From assembly GCF_013426205.1 (NCBI RefSeq), contig NC_089422.1, forward strand, positions 5,890,001 through 5,954,000: a stretch of DNA of 64,000 nt, in the 5' to 3' direction. The position numbers and the translations under genes were made by a program. The notes below the pieces were generated by a model that worked only from the letters and a program-made list of their open reading frames with translations, ran no database searches and had not been told where the DNA came from. Positions 43,025 through 54,940 of this stretch are shown here, piece by piece (the stretch's first letter is position 1; each line of letters opens with the position of its first letter). This DNA comes from Metarhizium brunneum. Its lineage: Eukaryota > Ascomycota > Sordariomycetes > Hypocreales > Clavicipitaceae.

Positions 43025-43599
43025 GAGCCGCATTTCATCGAGGAAAGTTCGCTTAGTTATGCCCCATCTAGTCAGAAATTGAAGTCATTTTTTGTGCTCC
43101 TCACTAGTCATGGACTGGGACAGCTGTACATACGCTCACTCGACTCGGAGATTTGAGCAAGGCTGGTTGACCGGCCACCTGCATGTCTCACCCAGTACGG
43201 AGTAGTGCTGGTGTCACGGACGCCCGCCCATTGTTGGCCGAGGAGTTTAATTCAATGACTTGCCGACATGTCAGCGTTGTATTATCATATGCAGTCACTA
43301 TCAGCTGTCACAAAACCACATCTCGTACGGAGTCTGGTAGTACTACTCCGTACCCAACAGATACCGGTCACAGCTAACCAGTCATGGGGGCTGCAAAAAC
43401 ATTGACGAGACATGCACACCTCGTAAGCAAGCATAATAGTGTCTCGGAATTTTTGTCTACTCGCTTCTGAGGCCAACCATTGTCATAGTGTGTAGCAATT
43501 TTAACAGTACAACCAATATAGTAAGACTACTCCGTACACTGCGGAGTACTCTGTCCTAGTCGGCAAAAGTCAAGTACGAAGTACGGAGTACAAACCGTC
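43025..43599. repeat. Cluster of TACGGAGTA/TACTCCGTA motifs
   Basis: Intergenic stretch with at least six copies of the core ACGGAGT/ACTCCGT between 43195 and 43590, in both orientations. One inverted pair, GTACGGAGT ... ACTCCGTAC at about 43325-43353, would form a hairpin. No gene. The same core is scattered elsewhere (6350, 6433, 34583). Confidence 0.55.
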
Positions 43600-44749
43600 T
43601 CAGTTCCGTCCATGCTTAATAAAATCAGCACATCTCTCAGATATCATGTACGTAGGCGCCATGAGGTGTCCCGGGGGAACACAAGGTAGGACACTCGCAT
43701 CCGCGATTCTCAGGTTCTTGAAGCCATGGACACGCAGTTGGCTGTCAACAACCCCCTCGTCCTCTTCCCTCCCCATGGGACACGAGCTAGTGAGATGGAA
43801 GCCACAGCCAACGTACATTCCAATGTATGTGTCAATCTCTTGATCCGAGACGACACGCCAGTCCCCTTCTTTCCACTCCCGGGCGCCAACACTGCCCGGG
43901 CCCGCAAACACTCGAGCCTCGGAGGGATATCCGGACTGGTAAATAAAGTGCTCAGCCAAGGCGAGTGCAAAGCGGCAGGCTTTCCGTGCCACTTGCCAAT
44001 CGCTCGGATCTGACAAAATATTGAGCTGGATCCTGGCGTCTACCCCGGGATCGGGGCTTGTAATCTCAATGGTGCCTGTCGACTCGGGCTGAATCAAGCA
44101 CGTCTGAAGCGTAAACATGGATTTGCCGGGATACAGCTCCGGCAAGGATCCGACTGGGACCACCATGATCTCAACATCTGGCAGGGTTTCTCCATCATCC
44201 GCAGCGTCCGTGGCAAGCACGGCGCCCTTTTCCTCGTCAAAGTGCGAAGTGCACAACAAGATTGCACGATCCACCGCCGACCTGAGCCAGCCTTTGCCTG
44301 CCACAGCATAGAGAAAGGCGTGTTTAGTCCTTTGCAAGGTGCTGGACTGCAGTTGCTGTCGCGATTCTGGCAGAGGTTGATGCTGTTTTCCACTTTGCGA
44401 AAACATGGTTCCACGTTTACCCAGCTCCAGTCGGGATGGGTACGAGCCCATCGGTTATAGTATGCCGGAGTTCCACGCGTATAAATCATGGCGTTTATCC
44501 TCGAATTTCCGCCTACTGCCTCTGCTGAGAGAATTGGAACTGGCCTGTTCCCCAGGGACGAGTTTTGGCGCTTGGGTATATTCCGTTTGCCACGGACGCC
44601 AACGGTATACGTGACTGATAACTGTCTTTAATGGGACCTTTGTCGAGCATTAATACGGTAGTCTCGGGGCTCTCACTGAGCCTTGAAGCGAGAGCACAAC
44701 CCGCTGTGCCGCCGCCAACGATGACGTAGTCGTAGGTCTGATCTGCCAT
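43600..44749 (-). pseudogene. GMC oxidoreductase with internal deletions
   Basis: Minus strand, ATG 44749. The FAD Rossmann motif YDYVIVGGGTAGCALASRLS is at residues 6-25. The GMC signature GGNSRINAMIYTRG appears in a different frame near 44505-44460, too close to the N-terminus. After RTHPDWSWVNVEPCFRKVENS (about 44380) the sequence jumps to a C-terminal-half motif (AFLYAVAGKGWLRSAVDRA), so about 200 residues of FAD- and substrate-binding sequence are missing. From there the frame is good to the end: GCGFHLTSSCPMG..(E)DEGVVDSQLRVHGFKNLRIADASVLP and HLMAPTYMISERCADFI. A large deletion plus frameshifts means it is inactive. Confidence 0.88.
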
Positions 44750-46166
44750 GTCTTGCAGCCGTTTGCACGGATATTGTGAATCAAAGGGCCACATGTTCAG
44801 TGTTGCCATGTGGAAGGGGACTTTCCGTGGCATGTGTCCTGCTGGTATTTCTGCTGGCTAATACTCAATAGACAATAGCATAGGCGAGAGAAAGAAGGCC
44901 ATTTTGAGAGACTTGTCGAAGCGTACACGCTGCTCCCCGAACCATGGATATACTTGGAATATTAGAATACTATAGGAATAATTTAGTCTTGGGTAATAAA
45001 CAGATGCAAGGGCAGAGCCAAAACTATAAACCTTGTACCGGTGGTGGTTTCTCCTCTTCAAACCCCACTTGGCATCATATTCTGCAAGAGTGGGAAGTAA
45101 CTCTAATATAAGCACAAAATCGAGAGTACGGTTTCCACGGTCACATGCAGACAGACTAGGCGACGGGTCGGCAGCAATTGACACTGATTCGGGCGACGAG
45201 GATCGTGTCGCAGTGGCCGACAGAAACGGCCCGAGACCCGACTCTCAGCGCCCCTTTCCGCGACGAAAATACCAGACAATAGTATTGACATATGTAGACA
45301 TGCCAGGCTTGATCTCCCTGCCCCGGGAGGTTGTGTCTTGAAATAGGCTAACATCCAGCGTACACCCTGGGTTTCTCAGTAGGATTGGCTCGGGCAATAG
45401 GACATACCTTGGGCGGCCTTGCTGCAATAGAGCGAAAGGGCTCGGTTCAATACTAATCTCGTAGCTTGAGGGTCTCAAAGGTCTTGAGTTACTAGCTAAT
45501 AGCTTTCTTTTTCTTAGACCTTTAGTAATAGATGAATTATACCCCGTTACTTGTAACACATTTCCCTTATAAGACTTACAAATATAATAGCAAGCTAAAT
45601 TAAGCCAAGGACAATAAAAGACCCAAAACAATAAACTACTTACGCATTATAACACGGACCACGTAAATATACTAATATAATAAGTGCTTTGTCGCGGCCC
45701 GCTAGTTTTAGCTGTCTCGTGATAGCCTGAGCTACCGTCTTGGACTCTTGGTTAAATAAACTTAAACCTACTAACTTTATGCCGGTGCTTCGAGACTGCT
45801 CATGTACCTTCTACAACTATTTATACCATCCACGTGACCTAGTCGACTTTCTCACCTGACACAGGCGAACGAATACAGCTTCTTCCAAATTATCACACGC
45901 TGCGTGAATACCAGCCGAGACTGCCTTGCCAACCACAAATTTTCACTTTTGTACAAGGAGCTGTACCGTTCAACACATTTACCCATTCAACTTTTGATTC
46001 CCAGAATAATTTTTCGTCAAGAGCCTGTGGATGTGACCAGCACCGCGGCAACTCCGCAAACCAGCAACGTCCCGAAAATTTGGGTGGAATTTGCACTTTA
46101 AGTGCTAATAGGGCAAATATTTCTGGCTATCCTCGTCTCACAATTTACCTCGGACGCCAAAAAGCC
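44750..46166. other. Intergenic
   Basis: 1.4 kb without a supported gene; AT-rich between 45480 and 45780 with no identifiable repeat. Only short shadow frames. Confidence 0.45.
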
Positions 46167-48427
46167 ATGAGCCCTAGTATCTTCTCCTGTGTTCTTTGCG
46201 GATACATTATCCTCAACTATGAAGACCCCAGTGCGGCGTCTTGGGAAAACCAGTTTCGCCTTCGTAAGTCTGAAATTGCCCGCCGTTCCTCGCAAGAGTT
46301 AAGCTGACGTCAATATCAATAGTCTACATCAGCCCATCCGGGGTTGCAGTAACAGGAGTCGGAATCTATAATGATCCCGATGATGGCTGGTTCATTCCCC
46401 CTCGAGACTTCAACGCGCGATGGGATGACGAGGGATACGACTTTCCGGATACTGGCCGTGTCGGAGTGTTTCGTCAGGACTCACTCAACGGTCTACACGG
46501 CTTTCCCTTTCATGAGGCTTGCTGGTCCCTTCTAGGCACGGTCTATTCCCCCGAGCCAATCCCTTGTAGAACCCTGTTCCAAATTTGCCAGTCGCTACCG
46601 TGTCCATTTACAGAGGCCGGCCTTAGTTGGGGTCATAGTTTCGGGGGTTTGATCACGGTGAATGATCAGGACTGCTACCCCTGGGAACACCGATTCGTCG
46701 ATCGGGACGAAGACCTGGCGCTGTTCGAGGTTGCCAGACATGATCCTTGTCGTGTCCCGGAGATCCGACTGCTTCCATTAGAGGCTCCAAAGACGCCGCA
46801 ATTTCCAAGCGCTGCTCAACCAAAAAGCATAGTGCCAAACTGTTTTACCGCACTTCCTCGGGAGATTTGCTTCGAGATTGCATCACATCTGCCAACAGTA
46901 GATGCTTTCAGTGCCCGTCGAGCTGTGCGGTCGTTTATACCCATCTTCTACAGCAATCAATTCTGGGCTTCCAGATTTAGGGCTGGTGCTGACCGTTGTT
47001 GGCTATTTGAGTCTCGCGAGTGGGACAAGACATCTGACTGGAGATGGTTATATCATCGCACCAACAAGGCCCATCGCGATGAGGGCATGCAAAACAGAGA
47101 AAGGGTCTGGAAGTTGATCCAGCAGGTCTGGCGAACGGTATGTTTGCGAGGGAACGATCTTCCCGTGCTGCCTTTGTCCCGATCGAATCTAGTCAGTCCA
47201 GGGTGGTTACGCTGGTCAGAGGCAACTGGCGATTTAGATAGGCAGACGAGCACCGAGTCAGGCTACAGATTTGGGGAAGGGTGTCGTCTATTCCACGAGC
47301 GGCAGACACCACTTCCCAGCCATCTCGATCAAATTGCATTCTCTGTTATCCAGCTAGGAGACCTTGAGTATATTGCGGGGATGAGGCTGATCCCGAAAAG
47401 TGGTCAAGAGATTCAGCTGGGATACAGAACAGAGGGTAATGAGTTAGTACTAGAGGTTCCATTTCTCCAAGGGTTCAACCTGGCCGTAGGGTCAAGAGGC
47501 ATACAAGGTATCCAATGCGTGCTTGAGGGCAGGCCAACATCGCCATGGGTTGGATGTACGCATGAGGCTCCCAAAACGAAGCGCCTTGCGGTTTCGGGGC
47601 CCATCGCAGCCATCAAAGCCGGGTTCGACGTAAGTTAGCCCTCCATTCATCAATCTCAGCACCGCTGACAGAGCCTCAAGGGACTCAAGATGGTGAGCTT
47701 GGCTGTCGCAGAGTGCATTCCGAAAAACGATACTACAAAACGCCATTCTCTCCGAGATTCCGCGTTTTGGTACCCCCGAATCCCAGGGAATGATTTACAT
47801 CTGAATGACGATTATTTCACAGCAAGACCTACATCGACAGCCAGGTACCAACCACTTTGTTGGACCATGTTTGGAGGGCCTAGGGGGTCACATCTCCGTT
47901 CCTTGACCGGCATGTCTGTTACCAGCCTGGGTACACTGCGCGGCATCGAGTTTCATTTCGACGCCGAGAACGTCCCGGCTGCAAGTCGCAGGCTGGGACG
48001 ATACAAACCATCCGAGTACGCTAAGGTTATTCACTTTGATATTGACGGTCCGGGCGGTGAGTTCATCACTGCTATTGAGATATATGTCAGGTATTACACC
48101 AGCGACAACGTGATGTGGATCTATAAAGATGGGGAATTGGAATCATTCAAGGCACGTGGCTCACATTCCGAATATGATATTGTCCATGCTTGTGCCAACA
48201 ACTCAGATTTGGACGAATTGGGGCAGATGTTGCCATTTTAGAGAGAAGAAAACGGTTGTTGATCTTGAGTTTGTGAGAAAGCCCATGACAATTGCTGCTG
48301 GGTCTACCATTACTGGATTCTACTGGAGTCAGGTACGTGCGTGATCTGCGTGGTAGTGAACAATATTGACATTCAGAAGAATGAAGGTAGCCTCATAGCG
48401 CTGGGAGTCATTTCGGAGAGCATTTAG
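46167..48427 (+). CDS. F-box protein with DUF7600-type domain, one frameshift
   Basis: Exons 46167-46263, 46323-47629, 47681-48332 and 48377-48427. Introns are GTAAGT ... CAATAG, GTAAGT ... TCAAG and GTACGT ... TTCAG. The N-terminus begins with a CxxC pair (CVLCGY). Residues about 215-265 are an F-box (FTALPREICFEIASHLPTVD..SARRAVRSF), a Skp1-binding module of SCF ubiquitin ligases. The rest (HFDIDGPGGEFITAIEIYV; LEFVRKPMTIAAGSTITGFY; GVISESI end) is the lectin-like fold of this fungal family. A T4 run at 48236-48239 has one T too many, giving an early TAG at 48239; removing it restores the family C-terminus. One homopolymer difference may be an assembly error, so I keep it as CDS with that warning. 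Confidence 0.8.
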
Positions 48428-48944
48428 GAGCCGATCATAATGTGAGTTGGCGGCTGCGGCGGTGTGCTTGGGCTTCATCCCGGTGGATTATATATGCACG
48501 TGGCAAACCGCTGGTCATGAAGTGTGCAGAGGATGACCATTGCCCTTGGTAGATGAGGTCTTTGATATAGACTGGAGTCTTGGTAGAGCTATAATACAGG
48601 AATAGCGGAGCATATAAAGTCCATGGCAGAATATGTTCGCCAATATAGCAGTCTACTAATATCCTACAGTACATTATACTGTATAGCATGACAGCGAGGA
48701 ACCTGATCCGGTGAATACTTTTTGCCTCCTACTGTGACCTATTAGGAAGATGCAGTCGGAGTTTTCTCAGTAAAAGGAATCAGAACCATATAGGGTAGGT
48801 ACAATACTTGGTTCAAGCCAAGTCGGCGAGCAACGCCCAAGTGTTGTGCGTTCTCTGCCCAGGCCAAAGACTTGAGCCTCATCCAAATTTTTGCCACCTA
48901 TACCGAATTGAAGTTGGACTCTCAAAATAGTCCAGACACAACAT
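48428..48944. other. Intergenic
   Basis: Nothing recognisable; may include the lost 5' part of the following pseudogene. Confidence 0.4.
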
Positions 48945-50164
48945 TCTAGACATTGACAAATCAATCAGGAGCGGCGTGATTGTACAGCTAACACATAGGA
49001 AACGTCGGTTGGAGCGAGTTTTCTCCTTGAACGGGGATGTCATCCTCGGCAAATCAAGCACCTGGTATGTTACTGATTGGGACCAAAGACGGGTCATTTA
49101 CGTGACAAGGGATGGCGAACAGGATGATTAAATTCTTGCTGTTGAGTTTCTTCGTCGGCATATTGACAACATCCCTTCCAACTCCATGGAGTCCACATCT
49201 CCGACGATGGGGAGATCGTATCAACATACACAGATGCCAAGCATGACCATACATACTTTGTGCACTACCCGTTCCTCTCAGAAGTAGACTTGCCACAGGG
49301 GATACAAACCGTCAGCAGGGATGCCTTGGAAGAGATTGACAGATTAGGTCCGGATGCGGATCTTGTACAATACCATTCTCCTTCCTGCCAAATGAAAAAG
49401 ACCCGTCTTCCCAGCCAAAGATGATTTGCAAAATGCTAACCATATCACAGGCTGTGTTCAAATATTACTTCCACATACAATACGCAGCCAGGTCATGGAA
49501 CGAAATGAACATTTGGATACGCCTCCTTCGTCATCCCAATATCGTGCCAATTGATCGCGTCGTCACCGACGAGCTCGACAGTCGCGTCGTTGGATTTACG
49601 AATAATTAAATATCTGGAGGTTCTTTAGAGAAGAACAGGTCGCGAGTATTCAGACTAAAGTGGCTTCAGTAGCTCACAAATCTCGCGGACGATTGAAACC
49701 TTTGCTTCGGCATCTCCCACCAGGATATTGCCCCCAGAAACCTCGTCATCAACGACTCAACCGACTGCATGATGTTATCTGATTTCAATTTTGCAGCCCG
49801 CATCAACTGCTCATCACGACTAGAAGACGATGCGTAGGCTGAAAAAAAGAAACGATGTCAAGGGGGTCGAGTTCACCACGTACGAGATGATTACTCGCGA
49901 CGACAGTCTTCGACAGTACCACACGAGGACCAACATGAGGACACTCTGCCTCGAGATTGGGTGAAACATGTAGATGTTCAATGGGGCCATGCATTTGCAG
50001 ACCATCAGTTGTTGTTGCAGGATTGGAAGGCGCGCAGGCAGCATGACGGGATTTGGAACAAGTCGCCCGAGATTATCAATTGGCCGGCGAGGCCTAAGCC
50101 GCCGAAAACCACATGGAACGTGCTGGACTCTAACTTCAATCCACTTGCACTTGTTGTAGATTAG
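48945..50164 (+). pseudogene. Fungal protein-kinase-like gene, heavily decayed
   Basis: Ordered family blocks in shifting frames: ILDIDKSIRSGVIVQL (48945), STWYVTDWDQRRVIYVTRDG, a HPNIVPIDRVVTDELDSRVVGFTN block (49531-49606), GISHQDIAPRNLV (about 49706-49745, catalytic loop HxDxxxxN), MLSDFNFAARI (the DFN metal-binding equivalent, about 49770-49803), FTTYEMITRDDSL, and a final WNKSPEIINWPARPKPPK to TAG 50162-50164. At least six stops and several frame changes. The family is a fungal-expanded group with a lectin-like N-terminal part and a kinase-like domain. Confidence 0.8.
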
Positions 50165-51006
50165 AATTACCAAAGGCGTTAGGATGCATGGGCGAGAGGA
50201 GAGAAGGGCCTAGACTGGGAACGCCCTTCACAGCGATCCTTGGGTAAGGGGACTCCTGTGCTTTCAAACGGGGAAATTAAAAAACCATGTTAATGGAATT
50301 GACAGATGTTCATGTTATCACACGAGAAGAGGCTTTTGTAAGCCGTTGCGAGTTGTAAAGGGGCAGCTAGCAGATGAATTTTATCACCTCGATATACAGC
50401 TTTGTGGCAACCTATGCTGAACTGTAATGATATCATGTTTCATTTCCAACTTGTCACTCGGTCGAGGTTACACCGAAGACCAAGGCTAATAATAAAAGAG
50501 AAACAACCTTCTGTTGCACGCTGCAAATGTTCTCACTTTTGTTCATGCAAAACCAACCTGTCGACCCAAGAGAACCACAAATTGTCGGCTGACTTCCGAG
50601 CCTCTCAAGTCATACATGTGCAATACGGAGCAAGTTGTCATGACCGAATAAACGCATCATAATCGTAATACTTTTCCCCTCGTGCCCAATGCCCCGCGGG
50701 TCGGGTTACATTCGACTTGATCCATGGTATTACCAACCCCATCGGCTCACCACTTGGCAGCTCAATGTCTGGCTGCGATTCGCAAATCGGCATCTGTTTA
50801 CCGCTGACGTGCAGCTAGCTGTGGCTCCGGAATGCCACTACACCGACCCAAATGGATCTAGGCACATTAAAACATGCATATAAGCTGACGAGCATAGCTT
50901 TCGTGGTCAAGGATCGTCCGCGAAGAGCAAAAATCTCCGCCACCGTAGTCGACAAAAGACGGAATCCAAGACTGGCAAGAATCAGCGACAGACAGACGAC
51001 ACACGG
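50165..51006. other. Intergenic
   Basis: No supported gene; promoter of the secreted protein gene at its right end. Confidence 0.45.
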
Positions 51007-51014
51007 TATAAAAT
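51007..51014 (+). promoter_or_regulatory. TATA box
   Basis: TATAAAAT 80 bp upstream of ATG 51087, well placed for that gene. Confidence 0.55.
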
Positions 51015-51086
51015 CCCGGCATTCAAGATGAAATCCAGAGCAACCACATTCAACAATTCGTTTAGTCCAGCGGTTTTCTTACCAAG

Positions 51087-51986
51087 ATGCAATTCGGTAC
51101 ATTCTTCTGTGGCATGCTGCCTCTGCTGGCCAGCGTCCTAGCCACTCCCATCGACGTCCGAGAGACCACAGACTTGGAGCTCCTCACGACAGACGTCACG
51201 CCTTCGTCGCCGCTGCTGAGGCGCGATTCGTGCCAGACGCTTGACTCGGTGCTGGACCGCATCGGCACGAGCAGCGAGGTGGTTGTGTACGCCAGCACGG
51301 GAGGCCTCACGGCGCTGTACGTGTGCAGGCGTAGCCACGGCCACAACTGCGACGAGCTGGCCGCCGCCATTGCCGGGGCCATTGCCAGCGTCTTCCTCAT
51401 CCTCAAGCGCACGGGGGCCATCTCCGCGCGGGACGGCCAGTCCGCCGAGTCGCTGGTGGACTTTCTCCGTCGGGAGTTTGGCGAGGACGGCGCGACATTC
51501 GACTCGATCGAGGACGCGACGCCGCACATTCTCGCGCGGTACGAGTCCGGAGAGCGCAGGCCCGTCGAGGTGGCTAGCATCCAGGGCTTGACGTCGGGCA
51601 ACAACACCCTCAACATGGACGTGTACGACTTTGGAAACGGCGACGGCCACATCTACCTGCCTCACGATGTCCTGACCAAGCGCAGCGGTGGCGACGACGA
51701 CCTGGCCTCTCGGTTTGAGAAGCGTGCCGGCGCCCCGGGCTTCAAGGTCTCGTACACCACCCGCATCAAGTCCAAGCTCACCAGGGCCCATCAGATCAGC
51801 ATGTCGCAGACGCTCGCTCACTGGTGGGCGAACAGGGCGAATTGTTGCAACATGCACGACATGATTGGCTTCGTCGAGACCGGCCACGCGGCAAACTTTT
51901 ACTATAGGATCATTCCGGAAACCGTCAACTTTGGCCTCAATTACGAGACGGTCGATTCTTGTGGGCAGATGGCTCGTTTCCTGTAG
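51087..51986 (+). CDS. Secreted protein with Kex2-type dibasic sites
   Basis: Intronless, 299 aa, ATG 51087. Signal peptide of about 19 residues (cleavage near LAT-PID). Dibasic sites follow: LLRR before DSCQ (about residue 48), LTKR near 200 and FEKR near 215, suggesting pro-peptide removal and release of a C-terminal fragment of about 85 residues in the late Golgi. Five or more Cys include an NCC pair (RANCCNM). A hydrophobic stretch (LAAAIAGAIASVFLIL) at about 90-107 could be membrane-active. High GC at third positions suggests strong codon bias. No named family; secreted effector or hydrolytic-prodomain-like proteins of this size are common in Hypocreales (inference). Confidence 0.82.
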   Translation: MQFGTFFCGMLPLLASVLATPIDVRETTDLELLTTDVTPSSPLLRRDSCQTLDSVLDRIGTSSEVVVYASTGGLTALYVCRRSHGHNCDELAAAIAGAIASVFLILKRTGAISARDGQSAESLVDFLRREFGEDGATFDSIEDATPHILARYESGERRPVEVASIQGLTSGNNTLNMDVYDFGNGDGHIYLPHDVLTKRSGGDDDLASRFEKRAGAPGFKVSYTTRIKSKLTRAHQISMSQTLAHWWANRANCCNMHDMIGFVETGHAANFYYRIIPETVNFGLNYETVDSCGQMARFL

Positions 51987-52361
51987 GTAAAACGACGGCA
52001 TGTGTCTGCAGTGGCGCTCAGAGGATACGGGTATATCAAAAGCGGGCAGATGGCCAATGCCCTCAGAGAACCAGTTTGTTTGGCTAGTTAGAGAGGACCT
52101 GTCATTTATTCAATCCCATATACCTCGATTACTTTGATGTACTCTGATCAGTCGGGCTGGTTGATGTGTGTGCTCTCGCGCGGGCTAATGGTCCGAGTAG
52201 GACAACGTAAGCACGAAGAATTGTGAGCGACTCGCTTCCCAGGTTAGAGGAACCAACGGAGTATTTCCTACTCCAGTGCATGTCCCAACGACGGCTATTT
52301 TCACCTTGCAGCAATGATCTGTATTTCCTTCGCATTGGCAATTGTCGGCCGTCGCTTCACA
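51987..52361. other. Intergenic
   Basis: 3' region between convergent genes. No feature seen. Confidence 0.45.
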
Positions 52362-52815
52362 TCACTTGCTACCCTTGGCATCAGCAGGTACGGCAGCCTC
52401 TGGGGCCGCGCGCGCCGCATCACCATCGGCCCAGCGCTCTGTTTCCGGCGGTTGAAACGACCACATCCAAGTGACGAAACAGAGGAGCATTTCAGCAGCC
52501 CATAGAAACAGGAGCTTGCGGTACTGTGGGTGAAGCGAGCCCACTTGCATCGCTCTCGTCATGAGAAGTGCGGCATTGAGCATCAGGGCACCAAGCCATA
52601 TTTCTTGGACGAGTTAGCACAGCCACGCTTCGAAACGATGACGAGGAGTATTGAGCCCTACTAGTCCGTCTTGCAGACGCTCCAGATTCCCAGGCGATGC
52701 GTAGAAACATGCATAGTAATAGTAGGGACACGGCCGTGGTGACTGTGACATTAGGATTAGCCAGGGCGCAAAAGGTGTGTGAAATGGGGTTCATACCTTG
52801 GTCTAGCATTGTCAT
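52362..52815 (-). CDS. Small membrane protein, two exons
   Basis: Minus strand, exons 52815-52662 and 52603-52362, 131 aa. The intron (52661-52604, GTAGGG ... branch TGCTAAC ... CCAAG, 58 nt) joins two frames that each encode hydrophobic helices: VTVTTAVSLLLLCMFLRIAW, WLGALMLNAALLM and KLLFLWAAEMLLCFVTWMW, then a polar Ala/Glu tail. An additional upstream exon is possible, since an ATG at about 52890 precedes a GTGAGT donor, but phases do not agree. The family is not recognised; it resembles the C-terminal half of fungal 7TM proteins such as RTA1-like ones only in a general way. Confidence 0.45.
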
Positions 52816-53331
52816 TGTTTGAAAGCGAATAACTCACCTTGACTCGAGCATATCTTTGGAGTGGAACTGCCTCCCACATGCTATTTAAGTACTTCCAGTC
52901 CTTTGACAGCTGCAAATGAGGTATTGATGTAATAAGAGTGGGGAATGTATGTATCGGGGGACTTGTAGACTTGGATAAGCTTATTCACCCCACTTTGCAA
53001 AATAAGAGGAGGTGATTTCACATAAACGATGTGCACAGCTTGTCGGGGTGCGATTCTACGACCATCATCTCACCATCCCCAAGTTGAACCCCAACTGGCA
53101 ACAACTGATAGCTTTCATAATCATACACATCATTTGCGCATCAAGGCGATGAAGGGTATTACTGTACACAATACTCTGCACCATCACAATTAACCACCTC
53201 ACAATCAGAGCAACCGAACCAAGATCAAGATGCCACTGTCGAAATGGGTAAAATTCATCGAGGGATTCAGACGGCAGAGCACATGGGTGCAATCGATTGG
53301 TTCCCTCTCAGTTGAATCCATAAGGCACCTA
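52816..53331. other. Intergenic
   Basis: No supported gene. Confidence 0.45.
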
Positions 53332-54855
53332 CTAGGCACACTTCCCACAATAGCCGCATTGATCGTCGCAGGCAGTGTCATCCTCGCTGCTGGTTTCCTT
53401 CGCCGTGTGCATATCCAAGGAGGCTGCTCTCACGTCGTGCCCTGCATCCTCACCATCGCTCAGCCACGTTGCCCAGATTTGCCTCACCGGACCGGAGAGA
53501 ACACTCCCTGCCTCAGGCGCTCGTTTTCGGATCTCGAGTCCACCTCCAGCCGGTCGGACAATCTCGAGCTGACTATCTCCGTAGTCGCCCGCCGTGTCAA
53601 TAATGTGGCCCAGGAGATGAAAGAAGCCCCTCAGCAAGGATTGATTCTGTGCCTCCCAATCCTTCAACTTGTCTCTCACATTCTGAATCTGCACATTTGC
53701 AAAATGGCCTCGGTCGTGGAACGCGAGAATGAAGTTGGGGATCTGGGCAATCCACAGGCGTTGCAGTTCCTCTGCCAGGATATCCTCGTCTTGTCGTTTG
53801 GCTGAGCGCGTCTTCAAGTCAAAAACCTGCTCCTGTTTTACTTCTTCTCCTGCGTTCCCCACGTGGAGAATGCTCTCGGAATCGTCAGAGCTCGTCGCTT
53901 TGCCCGCGCGGTCTACCTGGAGGCCGCCGAGTAGCTCCAGCAGGTCAGCCTTATTACTCGTCTTTAGTGGTGTCTTGTCCGATTTGATGTAGCCGTCGCC
54001 CTCGTATCGCACCATCATGTCGAGACCACAAAACCGATATCCGAGGATGCGCTGATGCGAAATGGATCTTTTCACGTCTGCCTCCCAAGTAGTATACGCT
54101 TCTGGGAACGTGTGGCCGTAGCCTCTCACGCCAAGGATCTGCTCCTTTGGTCTATTTTCCCTACGGATAAGATGAACGGTCCCGGCAATAACTTCAACAA
54201 GCATCCGGAACGGCCTATCGTCGCCCTGTAGGAACCCAAGCAATTTTCTCAGCGTGCTCGCGCACGCAAACACGTCTACGTGTCGTGGCGTACTATGCAT
54301 CTGCATAACCGACACGATGGCTGGCTCAATTGGATGCTTAGGGTACGATGCTGCGTTGCGATCTCGATAGAAGATGCCTTTGTCCTCCTGAAGCTGGCGG
54401 CGTATAAGAGGAGGAGTCCACAACGGAGGCTTGCCTGGTCGGCAGGTCAGTCGGGAGGTTAACGAGCACAGCGAGTCACGCAGACATGCGCACCTGGGAT
54501 GAAAATCTTGGGATAGCAATCATCAAGCCAGTTGTACGATGCGATGAATTCAGTGCCGGAAATACCAATGTCGGCCATCTCTGGCGAAGCTTTCTTGTCA
54601 AGCATGTCCTTCGGAGAAATGGTCTCGATGTGATCCCCAACCGGAGCATCAGGTGAAGGGACCTTGCTTCTCACCATCCGCTGAGCCGGCTTCACCCAGG
54701 CCCAATCACTCACATCACCGGCCCTTCGGCTAACCTCTGCAAAAGACACGCACACCAGGAAACCGCAATGGCTGTTCCGGCATTTGCCTGGACCAACTAT
54801 CGCGAGAGGAGTCTCCCCAAGGGGTTCTCCCGCTTCGAAAATAAGGTCGCTGCAT
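53332..54855 (-). CDS. Conserved fungal protein of the 'geranylgeranyl pyrophosphate synthetase'-labelled family, 5' end unclear
   Basis: Minus strand. Exon 54434-53332 follows an intron 54493-54435 (GTGCGC ... ACCAG) and an upstream exon 54855-54494. Conserved blocks: GPGKCRNSHCGFLV, AEVSRRAGDVSDWAWVKPAQ, APVGDHIETISPKDMLDKK, FIASYNWLD, PPLWTPP, YPKHPIEPAI, VDVFACASTLRKLLGF, VRGYGHTFPEAYTTW and SHQRILGYRFCGL. These match a fungal family often mislabelled as geranylgeranyl pyrophosphate synthetase; no prenyl-synthase DDxxD motif is present. The C-terminus ends in a CDDQCGYCGKC cluster. The first exon appears to begin after an acceptor at 54856-54857 and no start codon joins it in phase: the 5' end lies against a foldback element. 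Confidence 0.75.
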
Positions 54856-54940
54856 CTGGATGACGGTTACTGCTGTGTAGGACCTCTCAGTTCTACCTTG
54901 CACACCAAATGTGTGAGATTTGACAACAAATCTCGTCGAA

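Noticed and set aside
51138..52001. 287-codon frame antisense to the secreted protein gene
   Set aside because: Val/Arg/Gly-rich shadow produced by the strong third-position GC bias of the real gene on the other strand.
52850..52891. Extra upstream exon for the small membrane protein gene
   Set aside because: ATG plus 14 codons and a GTGAGT donor exist, but no acceptor gives the right phase for the next exon.
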